Below the pieces are notes generated by a model, which saw only the letters and a program-made list of their open reading frames with translations, was not told the origin of the DNA and did not search any database. From Zoogloea sp041917255 (GTDB lineage: Bacteria; Pseudomonadota; Gammaproteobacteria; Burkholderiales; Rhodocyclaceae), in the NCBI GenBank assembly GCA_041917255.1, contig JAYRYA010000008.1, forward strand, positions 90,865-154,864: a DNA stretch of 64,000 nucleotides, given 5' to 3'. Positions within the stretch are counted from its first letter, which is position 1, and each line of letters begins with the position of its first letter. Below are positions 19,244 through 27,804 of this stretch, in pieces. The translations under genes and the position numbers were made by a program.

Positions 19244-19507
19244 TTAGAAGTCTTCCGGGGTTTCTGCCTGGATGGCAAGGGCGTGGATTTCCTTGCGCAT
19301 CATGTCGCCGAGGGCATCGTAAATCATCCGGTGGCGGGCGACGGTGTTCTTGCCCGCGAACGCCGCCGAGACAATGGACAACCGGTAATGCCCGCCGCCG
19401 GAGCGGGCACCCGCATGGCCGGCGTGAAGGGCGCTGTCGTCGATCAGCTCGACCTTGACCGGCGCCAGGACAGCAAGCCGCCGGCGGATCTCATCGATGA
19501 CGCTCAC
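19244..19507 (-). CDS. bolA: BolA family protein
   Basis: 87 residues from a GTG start (19505-19507) that overlaps the yciI stop as GTGA. The family core is clear: IDEIRRRLAVLAPVKVELIDDSA near the N-terminus, GGGHYRLSIVSAAFAGK in the middle, and the helix-turn region VARHRMIYDALGDMM with the conserved HR. BolA proteins pair with monothiol glutaredoxins and take part in iron-sulfur trafficking and stress morphology. The longer open frame upstream is Arg/Pro-rich read-through of yciI and not real. Confidence 0.9.
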   Translation of the reverse strand: MSVIDEIRRRLAVLAPVKVELIDDSALHAGHAGARSGGGHYRLSIVSAAFAGKNTVARHRMIYDALGDMMRKEIHALAIQAETPEDF

Positions 19508-19803
19508 GGCAGGGTTTTCCGGAAGGGCTTGACGGTGCAACGGGTGAACACGCCGGTGGTCATGTAGGGATCTGCCGCGGCCCAGGCCTCGGCTTCGGCG
19601 AGGGAAGGGAACTCGGCGATGATCACGCTGCCGGTGAAGCCGGCCGGGCCGGGGTCCGGGGAGTCCACAGCAGGGCAGGGGCCTGCCAGGACCAGCCGTC
19701 CCTCTGCCTGCAGCGCCTGCAGGCGGGCAACGTGTTCGGGACGCGCAGCGAGACGCTTGTCCAGGGAGCCGGGGGCATCTTCGCCGATCAGGACATACAG
19801 CAT
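19504..19803 (-). CDS. yciI: YciI-like protein
   Basis: 99 residues with the YciI ferredoxin-like fold pattern: MLYVLIGEDAPGSLDKRLAARPEHV at the start (RxxHxxxL-type helix), then GPCPAVD and GFTGSVIIAEFPSLAEAEAW, ending DPYMTTGVFTRCTVKPF. The conserved Asp-Pro-Tyr is present. The enzymatic role of the family is poorly defined. Its ATG overlaps the yciB stop (TAATG) and its stop overlaps the bolA GTG, so yciB-yciI-bolA are translationally coupled. Confidence 0.9.
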   Translation of the reverse strand: MLYVLIGEDAPGSLDKRLAARPEHVARLQALQAEGRLVLAGPCPAVDSPDPGPAGFTGSVIIAEFPSLAEAEAWAAADPYMTTGVFTRCTVKPFRKTLP

Positions 19804-20339
19804 TACTTGGGTTCCTCTTCAATGTAGCGGGAGAGCAGCATTCCCTGGGCCAGCACGAACACGAGCATCAGGCCCATGCCGCCGAAGAGCTTGAAGTTGA
19901 CCCAGGTGTCTTCGGAAAAGTTGTAGGCGATCAACAGGTTCAGCACCCCCATCAAGGCGAAAAAGCCTGACCAGGCGAGATTGACTGTCTGCCACAGGTG
20001 CTCGGGTAGCTTGAGTTGGGCTTCGAGCATCGTGCGAATGAGGTTCTTCTTGAGGACATGGGCCGAAAACACCAGCGCCAGTGCAAAAAACCAGTAGAGA
20101 ACGGTGGGCTTCCACTTGATGAAGGTAGGGTTCTGGAAGATCAGCGTGGCGCCGCCGAAAATGCTGACGATGGCGAGACTGACCCACAACATGGTGTCAA
20201 CCTTGCGATGCCGGAACCACACCCAGGCGATCTGACCAACGGTTGCCACGATGGCCACCGCGGTAGCAGCGAAGATGCCGGCAAACTTGTACGCGACGAA
20301 GAACAGGATGATCGGAAACAGGTCGAAGAGGAATTTCAT
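19803..20339 (-). CDS. yciB: Inner-membrane septation protein A family (YciB)
   Basis: 178 residues with five hydrophobic segments, beginning MKFLFDLFPIILFFVAYKFA, the usual N-terminus of YciB/IspZ. Also typical are FQNPTFIKWKPTVLYW, KKNLIRTML and LPEHLWQTVNLAWSGFF. In E. coli YciB affects cell envelope synthesis and division. The ATG at 20337-20339 is chosen over a longer frame because the MKFLFD start is conserved. First gene of the yciB-yciI-bolA unit. Confidence 0.93.
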   Translation of the reverse strand: MKFLFDLFPIILFFVAYKFAGIFAATAVAIVATVGQIAWVWFRHRKVDTMLWVSLAIVSIFGGATLIFQNPTFIKWKPTVLYWFFALALVFSAHVLKKNLIRTMLEAQLKLPEHLWQTVNLAWSGFFALMGVLNLLIAYNFSEDTWVNFKLFGGMGLMLVFVLAQGMLLSRYIEEEPK

Positions 20340-20474
20340 CGCAGGACGCTGGGAGACGACTCGGCAGGACGCGGGAATGGAGACAGGTGGGCCGGACGGT
20401 CCGGGTTGCAAACGGACATACTGTACTGAATTACAGCCGGCGCCGGAAGGGGCCGGCTATCGGCGGAGAAGGAA

Positions 20475-20894
20475 TCATGCACTGACACCCGGCGGATCGG
20501 CCTTGTTGCGCATGTGATCGGCGAGGCCTTCGATGGCGCCCCACAGGCGTGGCCGCAAGGGGTGGTCAGGGAGTATCTCGTCAAGTGCCAGGTTCATGCA
20601 CATCAGCCATTGGTCGCGTTCTGCACTGGTGATCGTGAAGGGGAGGTGGCGGGCACGCAGGCGCGGGTGGCCGTTGGCCTGCTCGTAAAGCGGTGGTCCG
20701 CCGAGCCAGCCGCTCAGGTACATGAAGAGCTTTTCTTCGGAGCCGGAGAGATCTTGCGGGTGCATCTGGCGGAGTTCCCAGGCTTCCGGCAGCGTGTCCA
20801 TCAGCGCGTAAAAGCGATGGACGAGGCGGCGAAGGGTTTCTTCGCCGCCAAGCTGGGCATAGGCAGTGGTGGCTTGCTCAGGCGCCATGGACAT
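20475..20894 (-). CDS. Group II truncated hemoglobin
   Basis: 139 residues. The 2-on-2 globin pattern is visible: LGGEETLRRLVHRFYALMD in the A-B helices, then EEKLFMYLSGWLGGPPLY and HPRLRARHLPF with the proximal His in the F region, and a late Trp (RDQWLMCMN, helix G). The combination Tyr-B10 plus WLGGP is typical of class II (YjbI-type) globins, which bind oxygen or NO. Its start overlaps the end of the persulfide-dioxygenase-like gene by 17 bases, so the two are co-translated and may share a redox or sulfur role. A second ATG lies two codons later. Confidence 0.92.
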   Translation of the reverse strand: MSMAPEQATTAYAQLGGEETLRRLVHRFYALMDTLPEAWELRQMHPQDLSGSEEKLFMYLSGWLGGPPLYEQANGHPRLRARHLPFTITSAERDQWLMCMNLALDEILPDHPLRPRLWGAIEGLADHMRNKADPPGVSA

Positions 20895-21588
20895 CCAGCG
20901 AGCGGCTGCGACCGCAATTGAGGTTGGTGGGCAGGGCTTCGTCCATCATTTCGGGGCGGGGCAACTGAAGTGCAGCCATCTGTTCGATGAAGCTCTGGCG
21001 GTTGTGCCCCGTGAAACGTGGATTGCTCAGTTTCTCCTGGGCGATGCACGACACACGGGCGCCGCGGTAATCGTGGCCTGGGTAGACCAGAGTTTCGTCG
21101 GGGAGCGTGAATAGCCGCTCGGTGACGCTGTCGTAAAGCTGACCAGCGTCACCGCCCTGGAAATCGGTGCGGCCGCAGGCACCGATCAGCAGCGCATCGC
21201 CTGTGAAGATCCGATCGCGCCATTGATAGGTTACACAGCCGGGTGTGTGGCCCGGTGTGGGGATGACGCGGATCACCTGGTTACCGAAGACGATGGTGTC
21301 ACCGTCGCCGAGTAGCCGATCGGCGCAACCGGCGCCGCCTGATCGACCCATGGCGCTGCGGGCACCGGTAAGTTCGCGCAGGCCGGCCGAACCGGTGATG
21401 TGGTCGGCGTGGATATGGGTTTCGAGCACCCAGTCGAGCTGCAGCTCCTGCTCCTGAAGAAAACTGAGATAGGCGCCCAGGTGAGCCTTGACCGAATCGA
21501 TGATCACGGCGTCACCGGTAACGGGATCGGCCAGCAGGTAGGTCAGCGTCGAACTGGCATCGTCGAAGAACTGGCGGAACAGAATCAT
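20878..21588 (-). CDS. MBL-fold hydrolase, ETHE1/persulfide-dioxygenase-like
   Basis: 236 residues from the ATG at 21586-21588 (MILFRQFFDDASSTLTYLLA). The metallo-beta-lactamase metal site THIHADH is at about residues 57-63, followed by PTPGHTPGC and FTGDALLIGACGRTDFQGG, a signature of ETHE1-type persulfide dioxygenases, and a YPGHDYRG motif. ETHE1 enzymes use mononuclear iron to oxidise glutathione persulfide to sulfite in sulfide detoxification. No rhodanese domain is fused. The gene is read just after the histidine kinase gene and overlaps the truncated hemoglobin gene. Confidence 0.88.
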   Translation of the reverse strand: MILFRQFFDDASSTLTYLLADPVTGDAVIIDSVKAHLGAYLSFLQEQELQLDWVLETHIHADHITGSAGLRELTGARSAMGRSGGAGCADRLLGDGDTIVFGNQVIRVIPTPGHTPGCVTYQWRDRIFTGDALLIGACGRTDFQGGDAGQLYDSVTERLFTLPDETLVYPGHDYRGARVSCIAQEKLSNPRFTGHNRQSFIEQMAALQLPRPEMMDEALPTNLNCGRSRSLDVHGA

Positions 21589-21628
21589 GGAATTTGCGCC
21601 ATTAAGGTAGATTGCCTCGATTTTAGCT

Positions 21629-22978
21629 TCAACTTGAGACCTTTGGCGCAGGCTGGAGCAGGATATAGGCATCCAAACCGCCGCCGACGCGTGGGCTCAG
21701 CTGGAATTCGCCGGATTGCCCGCGAATGATCCGGTCCACGATGGCGAGACCAAGTCCCGAGCCTTTGGTGTTGCTGCGCGCGGCCTCCAGCCGTGTGAAT
21801 GGGCGCTTGACGCGTTCGGTTTCCGACGCCGGGATGCCAGGTCCGCGGTCAAGGACATGGAGGACGGGATGGCCACCGAATACGCCGGCCTCCAACTCGG
21901 GTGGGCCACCTGCGTAGTTGAGCGCATTTTCGATCAGGTTGGTGATGGCTCTGCGCAGAGCCTGGGGCCGGGCAAGCGCTGCGGGAGCGCTGCTGCGCCT
22001 GACATCGATCAAGATACCGCGTCGCGCATACATGCCCGCCAGTTCGTCGGCGAGCTCTCCCAGATCCACATCGGTGAGCGCCTCACCGCCATCGATGCGG
22101 GAGAACTCCAGGAACTGTCCGATGATCCGGTCCATGTCCTCGATGTCGGAAACCATTGCATCCACGTCGGACGGATCGGCACCGCACATCTCCACGCCCA
22201 GGCGCAGGCGGGCAAGCGGTGTGCGAAGGTCGTGGGAGACGCCGGCGAGGATCAAGGCCCGGTCGGCGTCCAGCTGCTGGAGGTCGTTGGACATCTGGTT
22301 GAATGCGTGGGCGAGGTCGGCGACTTCGGCCGGGCCGCTTTCGGGAAGCTGCGGTGGGATCTCGCCCCGGCCGACGGTGCGGGCTGCGACAGCCATCGCC
22401 CTTAACGGGCGGTTCAGGCGCGAAACGATCACGTAGGCACCCAGCATCGCCAGGCTCAGTGCGGCAAGGCCCCACCACATCCATTCGCGGGCGTGGGGGC
22501 GGATGATCCGCTCGGCGGGCAACATCACCCAGAAGTCGTTGCGGTCGGCCGGGTCGTCGGCCTCGATCCGGAAGCTCACCCAGAAACCCGGCAGGCCTTC
22601 CCACGATGACGCGAAGCGGGTGTCGGCACCCAGTTGCATGCGCACGTCGGTCATCACCTGGCGCAGCACGGCGGTGTCTTCGAGCGGAGCGATCTTGTCC
22701 TGGGGCTCAGACGGGTAGATCCGGATGCCCTCGAGGGTGGCCAGATCCAGCAGCAGATCCTTGCGCAGGGCCGGGTCGGCATTGAGCAATGCTGTGCGGG
22801 TCAGGTTGATGATGCTGACCACGGTCTGCGCCGTCTGACGTGCCCGATTCTGCTGGTCGAAGTGGCTGAAGATGACGGACCACACCGTGACCGAGGCGAG
22901 CATCAGCACTGCCACCAGCAGGAAGATCCGCCACAGCAGGGAGCCGGGCAGGAGGGCGCGAGGGTGGAGCGATGACAC
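21629..22978 (-). CDS. Sensor histidine kinase, EnvZ-like
   Basis: 449 residues. A first membrane helix (LLWRIFLLVAVLMLASVTVW) and a second near residue 165-185 flank a periplasmic loop. A HAMP domain with RPLRAMAVAARTVGRGE follows, then the phospho-acceptor box GVSHDLRTPLARLRLGVEM, the N box NLIENALNYAG, and the G boxes DRGPGIP and KGSGLGLAIV. Everything needed for autophosphorylation is present. It lies 9 bases after the response-regulator gene on the same strand and forms a pair with it. The stimulus is unknown. Confidence 0.93.
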   Translation of the reverse strand: MSSLHPRALLPGSLLWRIFLLVAVLMLASVTVWSVIFSHFDQQNRARQTAQTVVSIINLTRTALLNADPALRKDLLLDLATLEGIRIYPSEPQDKIAPLEDTAVLRQVMTDVRMQLGADTRFASSWEGLPGFWVSFRIEADDPADRNDFWVMLPAERIIRPHAREWMWWGLAALSLAMLGAYVIVSRLNRPLRAMAVAARTVGRGEIPPQLPESGPAEVADLAHAFNQMSNDLQQLDADRALILAGVSHDLRTPLARLRLGVEMCGADPSDVDAMVSDIEDMDRIIGQFLEFSRIDGGEALTDVDLGELADELAGMYARRGILIDVRRSSAPAALARPQALRRAITNLIENALNYAGGPPELEAGVFGGHPVLHVLDRGPGIPASETERVKRPFTRLEAARSNTKGSGLGLAIVDRIIRGQSGEFQLSPRVGGGLDAYILLQPAPKVSS

Positions 22979-22987
22979 GGATCGGCG

Positions 22988-23719
22988 TTACTGGGCGGTG
23001 TGCTTGTTGCCGTCCGGCACGAAGACGTAGCCGAAGCCCCATACCGTCTGGATGTAGCGGGGCTTGCCGGGGTCTTCTTCGATCAATTTGCGCAGTCGGG
23101 ATATCTGCACGTCGATGGATCGATCGAAGACGTCGTATTCACGGCCCCGGGCGAGTTCCATCAGCCGATCACGGGACAGGGGCTGGCGCGGATGCAGCAG
23201 CAGCACTTTGAGCAGTGCGAATTCGCCGGTGGTGAGCAGGGTCTCCTCACCGTTTCGCACGAGCACCCGGGTGCCCAGCTGAACGACGATCTGGCCAAAG
23301 CGCACGTCTTCGTCTTCGGTTGCGGGAGCGCCCGGCGGGGTTTGAGGCTGGCGCCGAAGCACGGCGTGGATGCGGGCGACGAGCTCTCGGGGGTTGAAGG
23401 GCTTGGGCAAGTAGTCATCGGCGCCCATCTCGAGGCCAACGATGCGGTCCACATCGTCGCCCTTGGCAGTGAGCATCACGATGGGGATCGGGTTGTTGGT
23501 GCCGCGCAGGCGCCGGCATATCGACAGGCCGTCTTCGCCGGGGAGCATGAGATCGAGCACCATCAGGTCAAAGTGTTCGCGCAGGATGGCGCGATCCATC
23601 TGGGCGGCGTCGCTCACCGTCTTGACGGCAAAGCCCTGCTCGCTCAGGTAGCGCTTGAGAAGGTCCCGAAGGCGGAGGTCGTCATCGACGACCAGAATGC
23701 GATAGCTCTCTTTTTCCAT
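22988..23719 (-). CDS. ompR: OmpR-family response regulator
   Basis: 243 residues. The receiver domain has ILVVDDDLRLRDLL, the phospho-Asp in LMVLDLMLPGEDG, and MLTAKGDD plus LPKPFNPRELVARI with the conserved Thr and Lys. The C-terminal winged helix shows LTTGEFALLKVLL and the recognition-helix region DVQISRLRKLIEEDP, ending YIQTVWGFGYVFVPDG. The close match to OmpR in both halves supports the name, although the targets here are unknown. It is divergent from the small secreted protein gene at 23882, with paired 10-bp-spaced repeats in the shared upstream region. Confidence 0.92.
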   Translation of the reverse strand: MEKESYRILVVDDDLRLRDLLKRYLSEQGFAVKTVSDAAQMDRAILREHFDLMVLDLMLPGEDGLSICRRLRGTNNPIPIVMLTAKGDDVDRIVGLEMGADDYLPKPFNPRELVARIHAVLRRQPQTPPGAPATEDEDVRFGQIVVQLGTRVLVRNGEETLLTTGEFALLKVLLLHPRQPLSRDRLMELARGREYDVFDRSIDVQISRLRKLIEEDPGKPRYIQTVWGFGYVFVPDGNKHTAQ

Positions 23720-23774
23720 GAGCCGAATCCTAGCGCCTCACCCGTCCGGCCGCCAGACGGTCAGGTGGAGGCGG

Positions 23775-23790
23775 GTAAGCAAACGTAAGC
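23775..23790. promoter_or_regulatory. Direct repeat GTAAGC-N4-GTAAGC, candidate OmpR-type binding site
   Basis: Two identical GTAAGC half-sites (23775-23780 and 23785-23790) are spaced exactly 10 bp apart, as is typical for tandem OmpR/PhoB-family dimers. A CTTAC stands ~23 bases further on. The site lies between the divergent regulator gene and the small exported protein gene and could control both. Confidence 0.45.
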
Positions 23791-23881
23791 CGGGATGAGG
23801 GTCTAACATCCTCTTACAAAGGTTGATTTCATTCCTCGGCGGGGCTGCCAGAATCAAATCGATCAGGTTAGGATTCAGCCC

Positions 23882-24205
23882 ATGGAACCTCGGAAGACAT
23901 TGTCGAAACTGTACCTCTTCGGTCTCGTGCTGACGGGCGGCGTGGGGCTGGGTGCGGGCAGCGTCGCTTCGGCAGAGGGTGTCGAGCGGGCAGGCGCGTG
24001 GTTGCGTTCTTATGCCGGACCGTACGATCGCCAGGGGCAGATGCGTGACGCGCAGGGCCTTGTCCCGGATGGTCAGCAGCGTCGTCCGGATTCCGAAGAC
24101 AGCCGTAATCCGCGGCGCTGGTCATCCGAGGAGCGCCGTCAGTTGCGTCACGATATCCACGAAGCCGGCCGTGATGTTTACGGCCCGATGCGTCGGCGCG
24201 ATTAA
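23882..24205 (+). CDS. Small exported protein of unknown function
   Basis: 107 residues. An N-terminal signal peptide (LYLFGLVLTGGVGLGAG, likely cut after ASA) leads to a polar, Arg-rich mature part that ends WSSEERRQLRHDIHEAGRDVY. That charged closing motif is shared by small exported proteins of proteobacteria whose function is unknown. An AGGA stands about 7 bases before the ATG. It is divergent from the ompR-like gene and separated from it by a candidate regulator site, so it may be a target or accessory of that two-component system. This last point is inference. Confidence 0.75.
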   Translation: MEPRKTLSKLYLFGLVLTGGVGLGAGSVASAEGVERAGAWLRSYAGPYDRQGQMRDAQGLVPDGQQRRPDSEDSRNPRRWSSEERRQLRHDIHEAGRDVYGPMRRRD

Positions 24206-24265
24206 GCTTCGATCGCGCAACGCGGCTGCGGCTCGCCGTCCCGGAAACGGTAGAATGCGCGGGCC

Positions 24266-24964
24266 ATGAAAATCCTCGCCATCGAAACTTCCACCGAAAC
24301 CGCTTCCGTCGCCCTGCTCGACGGCGAACGTCTCAGCGAGCGGTCGGTTGCTGGTCGTCCCGGCCACTCCGAAACCCTCCTTCCCGAAATCCTTGCGCTG
24401 CTCGCCGACGCGGGCGCTACCCTGGCCGATCTGGATGCCATTGCCTTTGGCGCTGGCCCTGGTGCATTCACCGGCCTGCGGTTGGCCTGCGGCGTGGTGC
24501 AGGGGCTGGCGATGGGGGCGGGTAAGCCGGTGGTACCCGTGGGCACGCTGGAAGCGCTGGCGAGCCAGTGCGCAGATGATTCCGGCGCGATCTTCGTGGC
24601 CGTCGATGCACGCATGTCCGAGGTCTACTTTGCGGCCTACGAGCGCCGGGACGATCAGTTGGTGGAGTGCCTGGCGCCCGCCTGTGCGGCACCAGACGGG
24701 GTGCGGCTACCGGCCGAAGGCGAATGGTTCGGTTTCGGATCGGCCTTCAAGGCTTATGGCGATACGCTGGTGCCCGCCGTGGGTGAGCGCCTGACGGGCT
24801 TCGATGCGTCCCCGGTGCCGCTCGCTTCGAGCGTCGCCCGGCTGGCTGCGGTGCGTCTTGCCCGCGGCGAAACCATCGATGCGGCTCTGGCAGCGCCGCT
24901 TTACGTGCGCGACAAGGTTGCAATGACCACGGCCGAGCGCCTCGCCCGCGGTGGCAAGGCATGA
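24266..24964 (+). CDS. tsaB: tRNA threonylcarbamoyladenosine biosynthesis protein TsaB
   Basis: 232 residues. It begins MKILAIETSTETASVALLDG, the TsaB start, followed by RPGHSETLLPEI and the segment FGAGPGAFTGLRLACGVVQGLA. With TsaD, TsaE and TsaC it makes the t6A37 modification of ANN-decoding tRNAs; TsaB is the non-catalytic ASKHA partner that dimerises with TsaD. It overlaps rimI by 4 bases (ATGA), the usual arrangement. Confidence 0.96.
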   Translation: MKILAIETSTETASVALLDGERLSERSVAGRPGHSETLLPEILALLADAGATLADLDAIAFGAGPGAFTGLRLACGVVQGLAMGAGKPVVPVGTLEALASQCADDSGAIFVAVDARMSEVYFAAYERRDDQLVECLAPACAAPDGVRLPAEGEWFGFGSAFKAYGDTLVPAVGERLTGFDASPVPLASSVARLAAVRLARGETIDAALAAPLYVRDKVAMTTAERLARGGKA

Positions 24965-25413
24965 CCGTTGGCGATTTCGGCTTCATGCCCATGCAGGAAT
25001 CCGATCTGGCCTGGGTTGCCGCCCAGGACTGCTTGCTGTATCCGTTTCCTTGGTCGGAGGGCAATTTCTCCGATTCCCTGTCGGCCGGTTATGGTTGCTG
25101 GATGATGCTCGACGGCGTGGAGCCGGTGGGTTACGCGGTGCTGATGCGGGTGATCGACGAAGCTCACATACTCAATATCAGTGTGGTGGCGGATCGCCAG
25201 CGGGGCGGGCTGGGCCGTCGGCTCCTCGATCATCTGGCCAGCACTGCCCGCGGGGCGGGTGCGACGCAGCTTTATCTGGAAGTGCGCCCGTCCAACGCGG
25301 CGGCGCTGGCCTTGTATGCGCAAGCTGGCTTCGAGACCATCGGGCGCCGCAAGGGCTACTACCCGGCAAAAGGCGGGCGGGAAGATGCGCTGGTGATGAG
25401 GCTGCCCCTGTGA
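24961..25413 (+). CDS. rimI: Ribosomal protein S18-alanine N-acetyltransferase
   Basis: 150 residues with a GNAT fold. LNISVVADRQRGGLGRRLLDHL is the acetyl-CoA binding segment, with the Q/RxxGxG/A loop as RQRGGLG. YLEVRPSNAAALALYAQAGFETIGRRKGYY is the typical RimI closing part with the catalytic Glu and Tyr. The product acetylates the N-terminal Ala of S18. It is embedded between tsaB and the uracil-DNA glycosylase gene, overlapping both by 4 bases (ATGA and GTGA). Confidence 0.95.
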   Translation: MTVGDFGFMPMQESDLAWVAAQDCLLYPFPWSEGNFSDSLSAGYGCWMMLDGVEPVGYAVLMRVIDEAHILNISVVADRQRGGLGRRLLDHLASTARGAGATQLYLEVRPSNAAALALYAQAGFETIGRRKGYYPAKGGREDALVMRLPL

Positions 25414-26159
25414 ATCGACGCCGCGACGCGATTCTCCGGGAGATGGGGCTGGCGCCCTTGTGGCGGCTACGTGGGGTCGAGCGGGTCGAGGAGGCGCAAC
25501 CCGAATCATCGGTGCCAGAGCCGGTCGTCCCCGCTCCGGTTGCTGCGCAGGCCCCGGTGCCTCAGCCAGCGCCGGCCGGCGATGTTGCCGGACTGGACTG
25601 GGATGATCTCGAAGCGCGCATCCGCGAGTGCGATGCCTGCGCCCTGTGCAAGCGGCGCAAACAGGCCGTGCCAGGCGTGGGCGACCGGCAGGCGGACTGG
25701 CTATTCGTAGGCGAGGGGCCGGGCGCCGAGGAAGACGAGCGGGGCGAACCCTTTGTCGGTCAGGCCGGCAGGCTGCTCGACAACATGCTGGCAAGCATTG
25801 GCCTTGCGCGGGGCAACGATGTGTACATCGGCAACGCCGTCAAGTGCCGTCCGCCCAACAACCGCACGCCAGAAACCGATGAACTCGCGGCATGCTTCCC
25901 GTACCTGGAGCGCCAGATCGCACTGATCAAGCCACGGCTGATCGTTGCCCTCGGCCGTCCGGCGGCCCAGGCGCTGCTCAACCAGGAAGTTCGGATCGCT
26001 GCCGCGCGCGGGAAACTGTTCGAGTTTCGCGGCATTCCGGTGGTGGTGACATACCATCCGGCTTATCTGCTGCGTAATCTCTCTGACAAGGCCAAGGCTT
26101 GGGAGGATCTTTGTTTTGCCCGGGCAGCAATGAAACGTTTGAAGGCCGCGCCAGTCTGA
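25410..26159 (+). CDS. Uracil-DNA glycosylase, family 4-like
   Basis: 249 residues from a GTG start (25410-25412) overlapping the rimI stop. After a Pro-rich linker (residues ~30-65) the catalytic domain has ECDACALCKRRKQ, two of the four Fe-S cysteines, then FVGEGPGAEEDERGEPFVGQAGRLLD (motif with the catalytic acid region GEGPGAxED), NAVKCRPPNNRTP, and the late VVVTYHPAYLLRN. It removes uracil from DNA. The tsaB-rimI-udg order is conserved in betaproteobacteria. Earlier in-frame starts would overlap rimI completely and are rejected. Confidence 0.93.
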   Translation: MNRRRDAILREMGLAPLWRLRGVERVEEAQPESSVPEPVVPAPVAAQAPVPQPAPAGDVAGLDWDDLEARIRECDACALCKRRKQAVPGVGDRQADWLFVGEGPGAEEDERGEPFVGQAGRLLDNMLASIGLARGNDVYIGNAVKCRPPNNRTPETDELAACFPYLERQIALIKPRLIVALGRPAAQALLNQEVRIAAARGKLFEFRGIPVVVTYHPAYLLRNLSDKAKAWEDLCFARAAMKRLKAAPV

Positions 26160-26267
26160 TTGCAAGAATTGATGGCGTCGGATGGGCGGTGCCTTGGGTT
26201 TATCCCGATTCGCTAGAATGATTGATTCAGCTTTGGCTTCAGACATTTTTTCTGACGAGGACACACC

Positions 26268-26888
26268 ATGCGTATCAAGCTTTTCCTGTCGATGATCCTC
26301 TCGCTGCTGCTTTTATCGGGCTGCGGCTACAACCAGATCCAGATTAACGACGAGGAGGTCAACGCGTCCTGGTCCGAGGTCCTCAACCAGTACAAGCGCC
26401 GGGCCGATCTGATCCCGAACCTCGTGCAGGTTGTCCAGGGCTACGCCTCCCACGAAAAGGAAGTGCTGACCCAGGTGACCGAGGCCCGTGCCAACGTGGC
26501 GGGCATGAAGGTCACACCGGAGCTGGTGAATGATCCGGAAGCCATGGCCAAATTCCAGAAGGCTCAGGGCGAACTCTCGGGTGCGCTGTCACGCCTGCTG
26601 GTGGTGAGCGAGAATTACCCCAACCTCAAGGCCGACGCCAACTTCCGCGATCTGCAGGCCCAGCTCGAAGGCACAGAGAATCGCATCACCGTGGCCCGCA
26701 ACCGCTACATCAAGGCCGTACAGGACTACAACGTGACGGTGCGCACCTTCCCCAACAACCTTACCGCGATGGTGGTCGGCGCCAAGCCGAAGGCCAATTT
26801 CTCGGTGGAGAATGAAGCCGCCATCAGCGAAGCGCCCAAGGTCAACTTCGGCGCGCCGGCGGCTCCGGCCAAGCCGGCAGGTCAGTAA
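26268..26888 (+). CDS. lemA: LemA family protein
   Basis: 206 residues. A lipoprotein-type signal LLLLSGCGYNQIQ puts the Cys at ~residue 19. The family core follows: VNASWSEVLNQYKRRADLIPNLVQVVQGYASHEKEVL at residues ~30-70, then ARNRYIKAVQDYNVTVRTFPNN. The role of LemA proteins is not settled; they occur next to TPM-domain genes, as here. It starts a three-gene run with two TPM proteins. Confidence 0.93.
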   Translation: MRIKLFLSMILSLLLLSGCGYNQIQINDEEVNASWSEVLNQYKRRADLIPNLVQVVQGYASHEKEVLTQVTEARANVAGMKVTPELVNDPEAMAKFQKAQGELSGALSRLLVVSENYPNLKADANFRDLQAQLEGTENRITVARNRYIKAVQDYNVTVRTFPNNLTAMVVGAKPKANFSVENEAAISEAPKVNFGAPAAPAKPAGQ

Positions 26889-26910
26889 GCCCGTCCAGGC
26901 GCATCCCACC

Positions 26911-27804
26911 GTGGCGCCGGTGCGCGTGATCGGATGGCTGGTCGGGCTGTGGCTTGGGCTTTTCGGGCTGGCCTTTGCCCAGGAGCTGCAGCCGGTTCCG
27001 GCGCTCAGCGCCCACGTCACCGACACCATCGGCCTGTTGCCAGAAGGGCGCAGGCAGGCGCTGGAGGTGCAGCTTGTCCAGCTTGAAAAGGACAAGGGCG
27101 CCCAGCTGGCGGTGCTCATCGTTTCCTCAACCCGACCTGAACCCATCGAGTCCTACGCCCTGCGCGTGGCTGAGGCCTGGCGACTGGGGCGCAAGGGTGT
27201 CGACGATGGCGTGCTTTTCGTTGTCGCCCGGGACGACCGGCGGATGCGCATCGAGGTTGGCTATGGGCTCGAAGGGGCGGTGCCGGATGCCATCGCCAAG
27301 CGGATCATCTCCGAGGTGGTGGCGCCGCGTTTCAAGGCGGGGGATTTTCCCGGTGGTGTGGAGGCCGGTGTCGCGGCACTGACAGCGCAGGTCAATGGCG
27401 AAACGTTGCCGGCACCCACCCCGAGTGCGGCTGGCGCCGAAGACCAGCAGATGGGGCTTGAGGAAGCTGTGGTGCTTGGCATCATCTTCACGCTCGTTGT
27501 GGGCAGTGTGTTGAAGGCGATCTTTGGCCGTTTGTTGGGTTCGACCATCGCCGCCGGGATCGTCGGGTTTGGCGCCTGGACGCTGACCAGCGTCGTTCTG
27601 GTCGGTGCGGTGGGCGCAGCGCTGGCGTTCGTCTTTTCGCTGGTTGCCGGCAGCGGCGGATCCGGACGCATCGGTGGCGGCGGCCCGCCGATTGGCGGTG
27701 GTGGCTTCGGTGGGCTTGGCGGTGGTTTCGGAGGCGGCCGCAGCGGCGGCTGGTCGGGTGGTGGTGGTGGTTTTGGTGGCGGCGGCGCGTCGGGAGAGTG
27801 GTAA
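26911..27804 (+). CDS. TPM-domain membrane protein (YgcG-like)
   Basis: 297 residues from a GTG start (26911), chosen because the earlier frame lies within lemA and the signal peptide WLVGLWLGLFGLAFAQE begins just after. The TPM domain occupies about residues 30-165 (VTDTIGLLPEGRRQALEVQL, VDDGVLFVVARDDRRMRIEVGYGLEG). Two membrane helices follow, then a Gly-rich C-terminal tail (GGGGGFGGGGASGEW). The pattern is the common lemA-tpm pair, probably an envelope complex. Its stop shares a base with the next start (TAATG). Confidence 0.9.
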   Translation: MAPVRVIGWLVGLWLGLFGLAFAQELQPVPALSAHVTDTIGLLPEGRRQALEVQLVQLEKDKGAQLAVLIVSSTRPEPIESYALRVAEAWRLGRKGVDDGVLFVVARDDRRMRIEVGYGLEGAVPDAIAKRIISEVVAPRFKAGDFPGGVEAGVAALTAQVNGETLPAPTPSAAGAEDQQMGLEEAVVLGIIFTLVVGSVLKAIFGRLLGSTIAAGIVGFGAWTLTSVVLVGAVGAALAFVFSLVAGSGGSGRIGGGGPPIGGGGFGGLGGGFGGGRSGGWSGGGGGFGGGGASGEW

